The notes under the pieces: model-generated | What the model saw: the letters and a program-made list of their open reading frames with translations, nothing else | Database searches by the model: none | What the model was told of the DNA's origin: nothing | In this document: positions 17,985 to 28,800 of the stretch, piece after piece | How the letters are laid out: each line of letters opens with the position of its first letter | How positions within the stretch are numbered: the first letter of the stretch is position 1 | Assembly: GCF_000378185.1 (NCBI RefSeq) | Contig: NZ_KB899389.1 | Coordinates: 42,315-106,314, forward strand | From: Salinimonas chungwhensis DSM 16280 | GTDB lineage: Bacteria > Pseudomonadota > Gammaproteobacteria > Enterobacterales > Alteromonadaceae | Length of the DNA: 64,000 bases | Direction of reading: 5' to 3' | Made by a program: the position numbers and the translations under genes

Positions 17985-20726
17985 TTAGTGGTTCAACATA
18001 TTTTTAAATTCGGCGATGTCATCTACTCGCAGGCCTGAGGGCATTGTGTGGGTATTGAAATGGCCTTGGGCAAACAATACCAACTCGCCATAGAGTTCTC
18101 GATTGGCAACGCGCTGCGCATAATTTCTGACTTTATCAAAGGACAATGCGTTCACACAGCGTGCAAGCCGGGCATTTCGATTAAATGTATAATCTGCCGT
18201 GCCCAGACTAATCCATAATCTTTGAGATTTCATCGATAGCGAGAGATCCTGCTCATCGAGTTGTTTGAGCAGATTTTCCTGAATATTTTTCCAGTAGGCA
18301 CTGTAGTAATCAATTTCATTTAGCTGGTCGAACAGAAAATGAGTTATTTCGGCAAGAATGTCTTGAGCAGAGTAACGCGGACTTTGGACATACAATGCCA
18401 TCCCGGGATGCTGATTGTGAGGCACGTAGCCCGTACCTACCACATAGCCTAATTGTTTTTGTGTGCGCAACACATTGAAGAAAGGGCCTGCCAGCATTTG
18501 TTCCAATACCATGCACATCACAGTGTCTTCGATAGTTGCACTGGGCGCCTGCAAATAAAGCACCACAGCAGCATCATCATGCTCGCTGGGAACCTGATGA
18601 ATCAGTGTTTTACCGGTGGGCAGGCGGGATACAGAACGAGCAAGCGCCTCTCCCGACGCCTGGGGCGTCAAAATATTGACGTCTGCACTGAACTGTTCCG
18701 CTTCTTCGGCTAACCAGTTTCCATGCATAAACGTTTCAAGATAGTACTTAGACATGGCTGATTCAGCAGTCACCATCATGTCGTCGTATGTGCATGCATT
18801 TACGGCGCTCAATAAGTCAACCGGGGCCTGGGTATTGCGCTGAATCAGCACGCTAAGACGAGAAAACAAGCGGTTAGTCGGCTTATTTAGCAGAGAGTTC
18901 TGCAAATTCTGTATCTGCATCGACTTGCGCAAGGCAAATTGTTCTTTGTTAGGAACCGTGGTGTTTATCGCTTTAATCAACTGTTTTGCCAGCAAGACCT
19001 GCTGGTTAGTGAAACCTCTGGTGTGGAGGCTGAACCCAGCCTGGTGGCCATATAAACGATAATGCAATCCGGCTATCTCTGCACGATAATACTGCGACTG
19101 GAGCTTATCATTTAAACAAGCAAGCCAAATGCGTTTAGCTGCGGTGGCATTAACGTCAGAACAAAATCCAGCGGTATCAAATGAAAGGTAAATATCGCCT
19201 TTAGGGGTGTGAAACTGGTGATCCTGTGCAAACCAGCTTCGATACCCCTGTTTTTGACAGATTAATTTAGGCAACGCATAGTCATTGTCTGGCAGGCATA
19301 GCGTGTAGGCATCACCGAGATAAGGATTAGGCGGCGGAAGTGCCATATTTTTCGGTACACCAGCCTGACTAAGATTCTCAACTAATGTGTCGGGTAATCT
19401 GCTAATACTGTACTTTGCGTTATAATAGTCGCAGACCTTATCAGTATCAATGCCCGGTGCTATCACCTTTACCCTTATTCGTGACGGGGTAAAATAGCTA
19501 AGAGCGTGTTCAAGGCTATTGCTGTCGTAGGTTTCTACCGGCGCTCTGAGAAGAGGAATTTCATCGAAATCATAGATAAACAGGTGCTGAGCATATTCAC
19601 AGGCGACAGGCATCAGCTTGGGTGAATCTTCGTACTGATAGGCTAAAGCGTGTAATTGCATTTTTTCATCGTAGCGCCATTGTTCTGCAAGACCTTGCCT
19701 TAACAGCGTCAAAAAGCTGAATAATGCCATGAGAATTTCTTCACGATGGGTCAGCCCGTCCTGGGTTAACTGAAAACTCACATTAAAATCTTTAAAGTCG
19801 TCTCCTTCAATACCGCTCCCCGCAATCAAATTTGTGACCCAATTGCGGTTCTTAAGATAATTAAGTAACGAACCTTCTCCCTCGTCACCCAACAGATGGC
19901 TGATATAATCCAGAGGTTTGACTTTATAGTCGTTATGTAATGGTGGCAGCGGGAACGTTACGATCATTCGTCGAGCTGCCTGTAACGGTTCAATGGTAAT
20001 CTGGGTACCAAGCTGTTCGGGTAGGTACAGTGCCGGCCATTGGCAAGGGGCAGGTTCACCGGCAGGCAGAATGCCAAACTGTTTTTTAATCAAGGGAATT
20101 AGAGTATCAGCCGGGATGGCGCTAAAAATACAAAGCGTCATATTGCTACCGCCATAAAACGTCCGGTGATGTTCTGTCAGCGCTTCTTGCAGAGCCTCAA
20201 TACCATTACGTTGAAAAATATCTGCATTACCCACGGAAAATTTACTAAAAGGGTGGGCCGGATTACACGTTTCTTTGTGAATCTGATAAAGGCGGCGCAA
20301 ATCATCTTTTCGCTTGAATTTGAATTCCGCATCAATGGCCTCCACTTCTTTCTGCAACGCATCCTGCTCAAGTAGTGGGTGAGCAAGCATGTCAGCAAAG
20401 GCCGGCAGCAATGAAGGCAGCGTGCTTTCGTGACAATGAAAATGATAATTAGCGTACTCTGTGCCTGTCCAGGCATTGAGCATCCCGCCACAACGCTCTA
20501 TCAAATCGTTGATGGCGTTAGCTTTTGGCAGATGTCTGCTACCAAGAAATAATGCATGTTCCAGTAAATGCGCCAGTCCTGGATAAGTTTGCGGATCGAA
20601 AAAGTGCCCTGCTTTTACCGCCATTGAAACATAGGCAGATGTTCCCTGGGGAGGTGGACAAAGCATGACACGCAGGCCATTGGGTAAGGTGAAAAACCTT
20701 GATTGTGCTAAATTTAATGTTGTCAA
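17985..20726 (-). CDS. Insulinase-family (M16) zinc metallopeptidase
   Basis: 913 residues. The inverted zinc motif HxxEH is HLLEH at 53-57, and the family's distal glutamate lies about 75 residues further on. The four-domain M16A architecture is implied by length: E. coli protease III (PtrA) is about 960 including a signal peptide, insulysin about 1000. There is no signal peptide here, so the enzyme is probably cytoplasmic and degrades small peptides. The C-terminal half retains sequences typical of the inactive repeat (QLGYVVGTGY). It is monocistronic, divergent from sixA. Confidence 0.9.
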   Translation of the reverse strand: MTTLNLAQSRFFTLPNGLRVMLCPPPQGTSAYVSMAVKAGHFFDPQTYPGLAHLLEHALFLGSRHLPKANAINDLIERCGGMLNAWTGTEYANYHFHCHESTLPSLLPAFADMLAHPLLEQDALQKEVEAIDAEFKFKRKDDLRRLYQIHKETCNPAHPFSKFSVGNADIFQRNGIEALQEALTEHHRTFYGGSNMTLCIFSAIPADTLIPLIKKQFGILPAGEPAPCQWPALYLPEQLGTQITIEPLQAARRMIVTFPLPPLHNDYKVKPLDYISHLLGDEGEGSLLNYLKNRNWVTNLIAGSGIEGDDFKDFNVSFQLTQDGLTHREEILMALFSFLTLLRQGLAEQWRYDEKMQLHALAYQYEDSPKLMPVACEYAQHLFIYDFDEIPLLRAPVETYDSNSLEHALSYFTPSRIRVKVIAPGIDTDKVCDYYNAKYSISRLPDTLVENLSQAGVPKNMALPPPNPYLGDAYTLCLPDNDYALPKLICQKQGYRSWFAQDHQFHTPKGDIYLSFDTAGFCSDVNATAAKRIWLACLNDKLQSQYYRAEIAGLHYRLYGHQAGFSLHTRGFTNQQVLLAKQLIKAINTTVPNKEQFALRKSMQIQNLQNSLLNKPTNRLFSRLSVLIQRNTQAPVDLLSAVNACTYDDMMVTAESAMSKYYLETFMHGNWLAEEAEQFSADVNILTPQASGEALARSVSRLPTGKTLIHQVPSEHDDAAVVLYLQAPSATIEDTVMCMVLEQMLAGPFFNVLRTQKQLGYVVGTGYVPHNQHPGMALYVQSPRYSAQDILAEITHFLFDQLNEIDYYSAYWKNIQENLLKQLDEQDLSLSMKSQRLWISLGTADYTFNRNARLARCVNALSFDKVRNYAQRVANRELYGELVLFAQGHFNTHTMPSGLRVDDIAEFKNMLNH

Positions 20727-20906
20727 AATACTCTCAGGTCAAAGAATTAACTACACTCACATAAAGTGAGTGTTTTAACAGCCTCCAGAACAGCACAATC
20801 GGGTGAGGCGTAAGTATGAATACATAATCGGGTGCCAATATCGCTAGGCGTTAAAACCTGATTCTGATATTGTAATGCAGCAGTTCTCTATACTATTAAT
20901 AATGTA

Positions 20907-21416
20907 ATGTCACGTCAAAGCAGCGACTCTACCTTGCTATTTATTATGCGCCATGGCGAAGCCGAGCCTGCTCGTCGAGACGATCGTTCCAGACAACTAA
21001 CGGAATATGGTCGAACTCAGTCTCTAACTACGTCAAACTGGCTTAAAAAGTACAGTCAAAATGACTCTATCGACTTAGCCCTGGTATCACCGTATCAACG
21101 AACCCGCCAAACCCTGGACATGATGGGCCACCACCACAAGTTTCTAAACAGCCAGATTTGCCAGGATATCGTGCCTGATGGTGATATTCACCTTTGCCAT
21201 GATTACATTGATGCGCTTCTGCAACAATCCTTGTCCAAACATAAACCTTTAAAGACATTGTTAATAGTCAGTCACATGCCCTTTGTCAGCTACTTGCTGG
21301 ATGAAATTTGTCAGATACAGCGTATGCCACTGTTCGCAACGGGCGCTGTCGCGGTAATCGATTATTCCGGTAAGGGCCACCGTGGTAGTCTCTTAGAGCA
21401 TTACCAGGGCAGTTAA
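20907..21416 (+). CDS. sixA: Phosphohistidine phosphatase SixA
   Basis: 169 residues of the histidine phosphatase (phosphoglycerate mutase-like) fold. The catalytic RHG is at 15-17 (His16) and a second catalytic histidine is in SHMP near residue 124. SixA removes phosphate from His-containing phosphotransfer domains or the PTS-Ntr proteins. E. coli SixA is 161 residues, so the length fits. A TATACT element immediately upstream (20889-20894) suggests a very short leader. In many gammaproteobacteria it lies divergent from an M16 peptidase or fad genes, as here. Confidence 0.88.
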   Translation: MSRQSSDSTLLFIMRHGEAEPARRDDRSRQLTEYGRTQSLTTSNWLKKYSQNDSIDLALVSPYQRTRQTLDMMGHHHKFLNSQICQDIVPDGDIHLCHDYIDALLQQSLSKHKPLKTLLIVSHMPFVSYLLDEICQIQRMPLFATGAVAVIDYSGKGHRGSLLEHYQGS

Positions 21417-21600
21417 GTTCAGCGGTTTCACACCAGTAGAATTATGCTTTGCATACCCTGTCATTTTTTTGACAGTATGACTTAATGTGACGACGACACT
21501 TTAGAAATGTTGAAAGTGACCGATATAAGGTGTAGTGAGAGTTTAGTTGCTATCCGGACATGAAGATACCGGAAAGGTAACATGAAAGGGTAATATCAGC

Positions 21601-21780
21601 ATGACTACGAAATCAATACCGGAACTACTGCGGCGCTCGCTGGAAAGTCACCTGGCCGCATCTGATTTGCGCGAAGACGAAGAAATGAAAGTGCTTATGG
21701 GTAAGCTAAATAATCTTTCAGCAAAGGTAGCAGCCGCTAAAGCTCAGGTCGTTGCCCGTCGCAATCAGGTAAAAAAATAA
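21601..21780 (+). CDS. Small charged coiled-coil-like protein, 59 residues
   Basis: ATG at 21601 to TAA at 21780. The product is helical and rich in Lys, Arg, Glu and Ala, with no signal peptide or Cys. The second half (KLNNLSAKVAAAKAQVVARR) shows a heptad-like spacing of hydrophobic residues. The start has only a weak GGG upstream. It ends seven bases before the end of the convergent yfjD gene. I recognise no family; base composition and codon use resemble neighbours, which supports a real gene. Confidence 0.5.
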   Translation: MTTKSIPELLRRSLESHLAASDLREDEEMKVLMGKLNNLSAKVAAAKAQVVARRNQVKK

Positions 21781-21787
21781 TAAGGAC

Positions 21788-23092
21788 TTATTCCGCCATT
21801 TTAGATTTATCGGGATCGGACTGAGGCGCATAAAACTCCGGCATAATGCGCACAGTTTTAATCATGTTTTCATTAATATCGACAATTTCGACCGGGTAAC
21901 CAGCCAGCCGAACACTTACCTTATTCTCCGGAATTTCTTCAAGATACTCTAATATAAGCCCATTTAGCGTTTTGGGACCTTCTATGGGTAACGCCCAGTT
22001 CATCTCTTTATTCAAATCCCGAATATTTGCACTGCCGTCAATCAATACACTGCCATCTTGCTGGACGTTTACTTCTTTGCTGTGATCAGGAACCATGCTG
22101 GTGGTAAAATCACCAATGATCTCTTCTAAAATATCCTCCAGCGTAACCAATCCCATGATATCTCCGTACTCATCGACGACCAGGGCAATGCGTTCTTTTT
22201 CAGCCTGGAACTTGTACATCAGCGTATGCAAAGGGGTAGACTCGGGCGTGAAGTAGATCTCTCTTACCGCCCGTAACAGACTAGATTTTGTGAACTGGTC
22301 TTTTGACAACAAGCGCAATGCGTCACGAACATGCACAAAGCCAACTGCATCGTCAACTTTGTCGCGGTATAGCAATACCCGGGTATGTTGGGAACTGGTT
22401 AACTGTTTTTGAATTTTTTTCCAGTCATCATTGATATCAATGGCAAAAATTTCCGCCCGGGGCACCATGATGTCTTCTGCGGTAACACTTTCTAGATCCA
22501 GGATACTTACCAGCATATCCTGGTGTTTTTTGGGTATCATCGTGCCAGCTTCGTATACCACAGTTCGCAGCTCTTCACGGCTCAGTGAATCATCACTGCC
22601 GCTGGTCGGATTTATCCGCAAAAGGTAAAGTATGCCGTTGGTAATACTGTTGATCAATGCGACAAAAGGGTACATCACGGTAAGCAGCGGTAACAAGATC
22701 AAGGAACTTGGGAAAGCTATTTTTTCCGGATAAAGGGCCGCCAGGGTTTTGGGCGTCACTTCTGCAAAAATAAGCAGAATCAGCGTTAGCCCGAAGGTTG
22801 TGGCAAAAAAGCCCCAGTAGTCACCAAATAAACGCACGCAAATAATGGTGGCTATTGATGAGGCGGCAATGTTAACCAGATTGTTGCCAATCAGAATCAG
22901 GCCTATCAAACGGTCAGGGCGTTCCAACAAGCGCTGAACCCGGTTTGCTCCGCGATTGCCTTCCTTTTGTAGATGCTTTAGTCGATAACGGTTTATCGAC
23001 ATCATGCCGGTTTCAGAACTGGAGAAATAGGCAGAAAAGAGTATTAGCACCGCTAAAACAATAAAAAGGGTGCCGGTAGATATGTCGTCCAA
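21788..23092 (-). CDS. yfjD: CNNM/CBS-domain transporter of the CorC/HlyC type (YfjD)
   Basis: 434 residues. An N-terminal CNNM (DUF21) membrane domain with three to four helices is followed by a CBS pair at about 200-330 and a C-terminal CorC_HlyC domain. The family is linked to magnesium and cobalt export. The start is a TTG at 23092 preceded by AGGA. The N-terminus, with SAYFSSSETGMMSINRYRLK, matches the usual opening of YfjD proteins, so I accept the TTG. As in E. coli it lies next to ypjD, which is divergent from ffh. Confidence 0.9.
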   Translation of the reverse strand: MDDISTGTLFIVLAVLILFSAYFSSSETGMMSINRYRLKHLQKEGNRGANRVQRLLERPDRLIGLILIGNNLVNIAASSIATIICVRLFGDYWGFFATTFGLTLILLIFAEVTPKTLAALYPEKIAFPSSLILLPLLTVMYPFVALINSITNGILYLLRINPTSGSDDSLSREELRTVVYEAGTMIPKKHQDMLVSILDLESVTAEDIMVPRAEIFAIDINDDWKKIQKQLTSSQHTRVLLYRDKVDDAVGFVHVRDALRLLSKDQFTKSSLLRAVREIYFTPESTPLHTLMYKFQAEKERIALVVDEYGDIMGLVTLEDILEEIIGDFTTSMVPDHSKEVNVQQDGSVLIDGSANIRDLNKEMNWALPIEGPKTLNGLILEYLEEIPENKVSVRLAGYPVEIVDINENMIKTVRIMPEFYAPQSDPDKSKMAE

Positions 23093-23191
23093 CTATTGGG
23101 TTCCTGTACTGATCGTCAATCTATAAATTTTAAATATGGTTTGCACGATTAAGCCCGTGTCTAAGCGGTTCTCAACTAAAGAAAGCACCGC

Positions 23192-23986
23192 TTATAATAA
23201 AATTTCGCGCACAAAACGGCTGCCAAAATAAGCCACTGTTAACAGTAGCACGCCGATTACATTGAGCAAAATAACCTGTCTGGCGCGCCAGCCACGTAGT
23301 TTTTGGCCGGCGAGTACAATAACATAAAGAATCAGCGCAAACATGGAAAGTACAGTTTTGTGGGCATAAAGCCGACTGAACATATCTTCCAGAAAAACAA
23401 AACCGCTCACCAGGGAAATCACCAGCAGTACGGTGCCAATCTGAACCAATTTGAACATCATACCCTCAACCATCATCAACGGGGGGAGGGAGGAATGTAA
23501 CAAGCTGGAGCCCTTTTGCTTCAGGCGATAAGTGATATAGGACATTTGCAGCGCATATAAAAATGCGATAACCAGCGTACCGTATGCAAACAATGACAAG
23601 GTGATGTGAATAAGTAGCCCTGGCTGAAGCTGAATATGCATGATGTGTTCAACGGGAATAAGCAAGGATGCCGCCACAGTTAACGCAGAAAAACAAAATA
23701 CTACGGGCAGCAGAATTTGGTTGGGTAAGATTTTTGATGAGCCCAGCATTGCCGCAGTAATAAGCCATGAGACCAGTGACATGACGTTGGTTATACTCAT
23801 ATTCTGTCCGGGTGCGATAATGATCGCCTGCGTGAGAAATGCGATATGAGCTAACGCTGCCACCGCGGCGGCGATTAACGGTATCGCGTTCTCATTGGCG
23901 GGTTGGTGCTGGACAAAACGCCTCATGAATAAAAAGGCACTGAAAAGATAAAAAATAATAGCCGCAATGGCAAAAGGCGTGGTCAT
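23192..23986 (-). CDS. ypjD: Inner membrane protein YpjD, cytochrome c assembly (CcsA-like) family
   Basis: 264 residues with about eight membrane helices, containing the CcsA/CcmC-like region with conserved histidines and aromatic residues. I use ATG 23986 rather than a TTG one codon upstream, since GGGAA precedes it. The product is a paralogue of cytochrome c biogenesis proteins. In E. coli it is linked with magnesium/cobalt resistance alongside YfjD (CorB). It is divergent from ffh, the conserved arrangement in gammaproteobacteria. Confidence 0.85.
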   Translation of the reverse strand: MTTPFAIAAIIFYLFSAFLFMRRFVQHQPANENAIPLIAAAVAALAHIAFLTQAIIIAPGQNMSITNVMSLVSWLITAAMLGSSKILPNQILLPVVFCFSALTVAASLLIPVEHIMHIQLQPGLLIHITLSLFAYGTLVIAFLYALQMSYITYRLKQKGSSLLHSSLPPLMMVEGMMFKLVQIGTVLLVISLVSGFVFLEDMFSRLYAHKTVLSMFALILYVIVLAGQKLRGWRARQVILLNVIGVLLLTVAYFGSRFVREILL

Positions 23987-24222
23987 CAAAATTCCCGTAA
24001 AAACACATTCCTGAAGGGCGCGGAGACTGCCTCACAGCAACAAAAAAATGCTCCCCGCCGCTATTGATACTGCATGTCACGGCCAAATTCAACCATTGCT
24101 ATGGTATTTTACCGTTTCACATTCACGTTAATGGCAAAAGAGTGATATCAATGGTACGTTCAGCGGCTAAATTTCGTTATACTATTGCCTGTTAATTTTT
24201 ATCAATAAGAAGACTGCTTTGT

Positions 24223-25614
24223 ATGTTTGAGAATTTATCAGATCGTCTCGGCCAGTCGCTGCGAAATATCAGCGGGCGGGGGCGTCTCACCGAAGACAAT
24301 ATCAAAGAGACACTTCGCGAAGTACGGATGGCTCTACTTGAGGCCGACGTTGCGTTACCTGTCGTTAAAGATTTTGTCGCCCAGGTGAAAGCCCGCGCTG
24401 TGGGCACAGAAGTGTCCAAAAGTCTTAAGCCCGGACAAGTGTTCATAAAAATTGTTCAGTCCGAACTTGAAGCGGTGATGGGTGAGGCGAACGAAAAGCT
24501 TAACCTGGCTACCAAGCCGCCGGCCGTTGTCCTGATGGCTGGTCTGCAGGGGGCTGGTAAAACTACCAGTGTCGGCAAGCTGGCTAAATACCTGACTGAG
24601 CGTGAAAAGAAAAAGGTAATGGTGGTAAGTGCGGATATTTACCGACCTGCCGCCATTAAACAGCTGGAAACCCTGGCCAATGAAGTCGAGGTTGGGTTTC
24701 ACCCATCCACGGTACTGCAAAGTCCTGTCGACATTGTTAACGGCGCCATTGATGAGGCCCGCAAGCAGTTTTATGATGTTTTGCTGGTAGATACTGCCGG
24801 TCGTCTGCATGTTGATAACGACATGATGGATGAAATAAAAGCGTTGCATAAAGCGGTCGACCCCATCGAGACACTCTTTGTGGTCGATGCTATGACCGGC
24901 CAGGATGCCGCAAACACAGCCAAAGCGTTCAATGATGCGCTGCCACTAACCGGCGTTATTTTAACTAAAGCCGACGGGGACGCACGTGGTGGTGCTGCGT
25001 TGTCTGTGCGACAAATCACCGGTAAACCGATAAAGTTCATGGGGATGGGTGAAAAAGTCGATGCACTTGAGCCCTTCCATCCGGAGCGCGTTGCTTCACG
25101 AATTCTTGGCATGGGCGATGTTCTTAGCCTGATTGAAGATGTAGAGCGCAAGGTTGATAAAGACAAAGCCCAGAAGCTTGCGAAAAAAGTTCAGAAAGGC
25201 AAAGGGTTTGATCTGCAGGATTTTAAAGAGCAGCTTGAGCAGATGAAAAACATGGGTGGCATGATGGGGCTCATGGACAAGATGCCGGGCATGGGCAATA
25301 TGTCTGAAAAGCTCAAAGACAGTGCCAATGACAAGCAATTTAATCAAATGGAAGCAATCATCAACTCTATGACTCCCGGGGAGCGCGCCAGACCTGATAT
25401 CATTAAAGGGTCACGAAAGCGCCGAATTGCAGCAGGCTCCGGAACACAGATCCAGGATGTAAACCGTTTGCTTAAACAGTTTACCCAAATGCAGAAAATG
25501 ATGAAAAAAATGTCGGGCGGCGGTATGAAAAAAATGATGCGCCAGATGAAGGGCATGATGCCACCAGGTGGTGGCGGCATGGGCGGGGGCGGCGGTATGT
25601 TTCCGCCTCGCTAA
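24223..25614 (+). CDS. ffh: Signal recognition particle protein Ffh
   Basis: 463 residues. An N domain (1-85) is followed by a GTPase G domain with P-loop GLQGAGKTT starting at residue 107, DTAGR and TKADGDARGG. The Met-rich M domain (about 300-445) binds 4.5S RNA and signal sequences, and the Gly/Met-rich tail is typical. It targets nascent inner-membrane proteins to FtsY and SecYEG. E. coli Ffh is 453 residues. It is followed by a strong terminator and then by a large block not normally found between ffh and rpsP. Confidence 0.97.
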   Translation: MFENLSDRLGQSLRNISGRGRLTEDNIKETLREVRMALLEADVALPVVKDFVAQVKARAVGTEVSKSLKPGQVFIKIVQSELEAVMGEANEKLNLATKPPAVVLMAGLQGAGKTTSVGKLAKYLTEREKKKVMVVSADIYRPAAIKQLETLANEVEVGFHPSTVLQSPVDIVNGAIDEARKQFYDVLLVDTAGRLHVDNDMMDEIKALHKAVDPIETLFVVDAMTGQDAANTAKAFNDALPLTGVILTKADGDARGGAALSVRQITGKPIKFMGMGEKVDALEPFHPERVASRILGMGDVLSLIEDVERKVDKDKAQKLAKKVQKGKGFDLQDFKEQLEQMKNMGGMMGLMDKMPGMGNMSEKLKDSANDKQFNQMEAIINSMTPGERARPDIIKGSRKRRIAAGSGTQIQDVNRLLKQFTQMQKMMKKMSGGGMKKMMRQMKGMMPPGGGGMGGGGGMFPPR

Positions 25615-25634
25615 TGCATTGCTCGTTGAAAAAC

Positions 25635-25660
25635 AGCCGCCCGATTTGGCGGCTTTTTTT
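25635..25660 (+). terminator. Rho-independent terminator of ffh
   Basis: AGCCGCC (25635-25641) and GGCGGCT (25648-25654) form a perfect 7-bp stem with a six-base loop, followed by seven T residues. It ends the ffh transcript and separates it from the condensin-like operon. Confidence 0.9.
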
Positions 25661-25856
25661 ATTATGCACCATAGCGCTTATGGCAGATACGCGCCCAGGC
25701 ATATCGATACTGGGAAATTATCACAAATAATAATACACTTTCGTGCGCTGCAAACGTGGGTAACGCGACTGACAATCAAGTCGCCAACTCTCAACATCAC
25801 CTGCCCACTTCAAAAATAATACTACGCAGCAGTCGCCACGTAACAACAGGATTTTT

Positions 25857-28800
25857 ATGGCTGGTTTAAAACGCATTATTCTAATTGACACGCATCTGCC
25901 GGGAGTTGTGGAACTCAAGCTTGATGGCCACACCAATATTTGTGGTACAAATGCATCAGGCAAGACCACCTTGCAACGTCTGATACCAGTATTTTACGGC
26001 GAATACCCCAGCCGGGTGGTGCCTGCCACTCGAGACAGCTTTGAAAAATGGTATCTGCCCCGTACGTCCAGCTTTATTATTTATGAATATACCCGCTCTG
26101 ATGATGAGCTATGTCAGGCTGTTTTATCGTCTGGGGGAAGTGGTGTTAATTATCGCTTTATCGGTAAGCCCTTCGAAATAGATGATTATCTGTTTGAACA
26201 AAAAAATCAAAAACACGGCAGTGTCTCCAGTATAGAGCTGGCCCGGGCAATGAAGCGCAACGATGTGCTGGTGACCAGTCAGCTTAATACCAAAGATTTC
26301 AGGGCCATTCTCCAAAATGATCACAGTGTCTTAAATCAAAGCAGCAATGCCCGCGAGCTTCTAGGTTACGCGCGGATCTTCAGTTTGTGCGCGTCGCAAT
26401 CACATATTCGACACATGGAAAAGCTGGCTAAAGCAGTCCATTCAAAAGAAGGCAAAATGGAAACCATTAAAGCCATGATTGCTGCTATTTTGGAAGAAGA
26501 TGGCGTTCAGCCACCAACCTCGAATTTAAGTCGTCACCGGGTGGACGATTGGTTACGCGAATGCCAGTTGATCAAACAATTCGATAAAATTCGGCCCGAG
26601 TTCACCAAGCTTGAACAGGCTAATCTTGCGCTAACATCTGCTGAACAAACACTCGCGCGTTTGAAACACCAGTTTGAGCAGGATAAATGTCAGTTAGCTG
26701 CGCGGGTAGAGCAAAGCAAGTCTGAACTTGATGACAACCAGTTTGCCCGCAAACAAAATGATAATCAGTGGTACGAGCGCAGAGATGCTCTCAACCAGAC
26801 CGTTTCTGCAGCCCGCGCAGATTTAGAAAAGTTCACCAGTGAACTGGAAGGTGTGGAAAAAGAATATGATAACTGGCAGGCCGAGGATATTGAACAGTTG
26901 CGCGAGAATGTGGCCAACTTGTCGCAATGGCAAAATGAGCTGGAAACAGTTTCAGGCCGCTACAGTTTACTGACGGAAAAGCATCAGGATATCGAATCAG
27001 CGTACGCCAGGCGACTGGCAGAAGCAGGAGAAAAACTCTCTGTCACGCTCGAGCAACTATCCGCTGCGCGCCAGGAAGCAGCGGAAAAGCGTAGCACGCA
27101 GCAACAGCAGGAAAGTGAGACGTTGCACAGTATCAACGGGCAGTTTGCGACCCGCCAGCAATCTCTGAGCGAGGCTTTCCAGTCCCGGCTTAGTGAGCTT
27201 AAAGTGACAGAGGCTGAACTGCGGGCGAGCGTAAATAATATCGGCTTCAATGAATTCGAGCAGTCACAATTGGATTTAATGGACGCCAGCATTAAAGAAG
27301 CGACAATTCACGAAGATAGCATGCGTACTGAATACCGTCAGGCACAGTCGCGACATCTTAAGTTACAGCAGGCACGGGAGGCCGCGTCACAATCACTGGA
27401 AAAAGCCCGGCAGCAGTATCAGAAAGAAGAAGCCTCGGTTGGGGCGGTGGAGCAACTGCTTTTTCCCGGCGAGGGTTCTTTGCTGGAGTATCTGCGTAAG
27501 AATGCCAGCAACTGGGAGCAAACCTTTGGCAAAGTACTGCGACCGGAACTTCTGCAGCGCAATGATCTTACGCCCGGATTGAGTGATGATAACACCAGTA
27601 TTTTTGGTATCACCCTGGCAACTGAAGTGCTTGAAACACCGGCTTACGCGCAGAGTGAGCAAGCGTTAAAAATACAGCTGCAGGATGCGCAGCAGCGACA
27701 GCAAAATGCGCTTGAACACCAAACTGAATGTGAGCAGACTCTGGCTAAAGCCAACGAAGATGTAAGAAATGCAGAACTTGTCCTGACTCAGAAAGATAAC
27801 TTAATCAGAAGTGCTGAATCTGCCCGTAAGAGGGCGCAACAGGATAAAGATGCGTTGTTAACTGAGTATCAGCAGGCCTTGTCTGAGCGAAAGCAAAAGG
27901 CGAAGACCAGGCTGGAATCGAATACTCAGTCGCAGCAGAAAATCAAAGCCCAGTTTGAGCTAGATAAAGAGGAACTTAGTGACCAGCTACGCGAGGCTCA
28001 GACGGAACATAAATTCCACTGGCAGCAGCTTATCGCAGATACAGACGCCCAGGTCGCTCAGTGTGATGCAGATATTAGAAAAGCCAAAGATTTGGCTGCC
28101 AGCGATCGGCGGGAAATGGATGCATGGCTTGAAAGTGAACTGAACAACCGTGGTGTTGATGTAGATGAAATAGCGCAACTCAAAAAGCGCATCAAAGCGT
28201 TAAAAGACAGTATTTACAAAACAGAATCTCAGCGCCATAAAGTCAGTGATTATGAGCGGTGGTACCAAACGGTATTTACCGGCTACAAGATAACCTGGCA
28301 AAACAGTTTAAGTGATGCACGTAAATCACTGTCTGAGGCAGAACGTAGCCTGGCGCAGGAACACACTGCTTACCGCGATACCCGTGAGCAGCTGGGGGAA
28401 GCGCAACAAACCCTGGAGGTGACGCTCAAAACCACCAGTGAACAACGTGATCAGGTCACCGGGCTACTTAAAACCCTCGCGAAATTGTCCCTGGACACAG
28501 GTGACGCCGGGGTGCAGCAGATCACCGAGGATGCCACGGTAAGTCAACGCCTGTCACAGGCTCAGAATCTGTTACAGGAACGCGAAGAATTAACCGCAGA
28601 TGTGCGCAGTTATGTCGAACGATTTGACCAGTTGATTGCCGCCCAGGCCGGAACCGGGCTATCCGATACATGGGAACGTGCGCGGCAGGAGTGTGCCGTT
28701 ATTAGTGCACAGGGTGTAAAAGGAATTGATCACAGAAGAATGGTTACACATCTGGCGCAGCTACTTAATGTGATTGTGCCGCAGAAATTACAGGGGCTTA

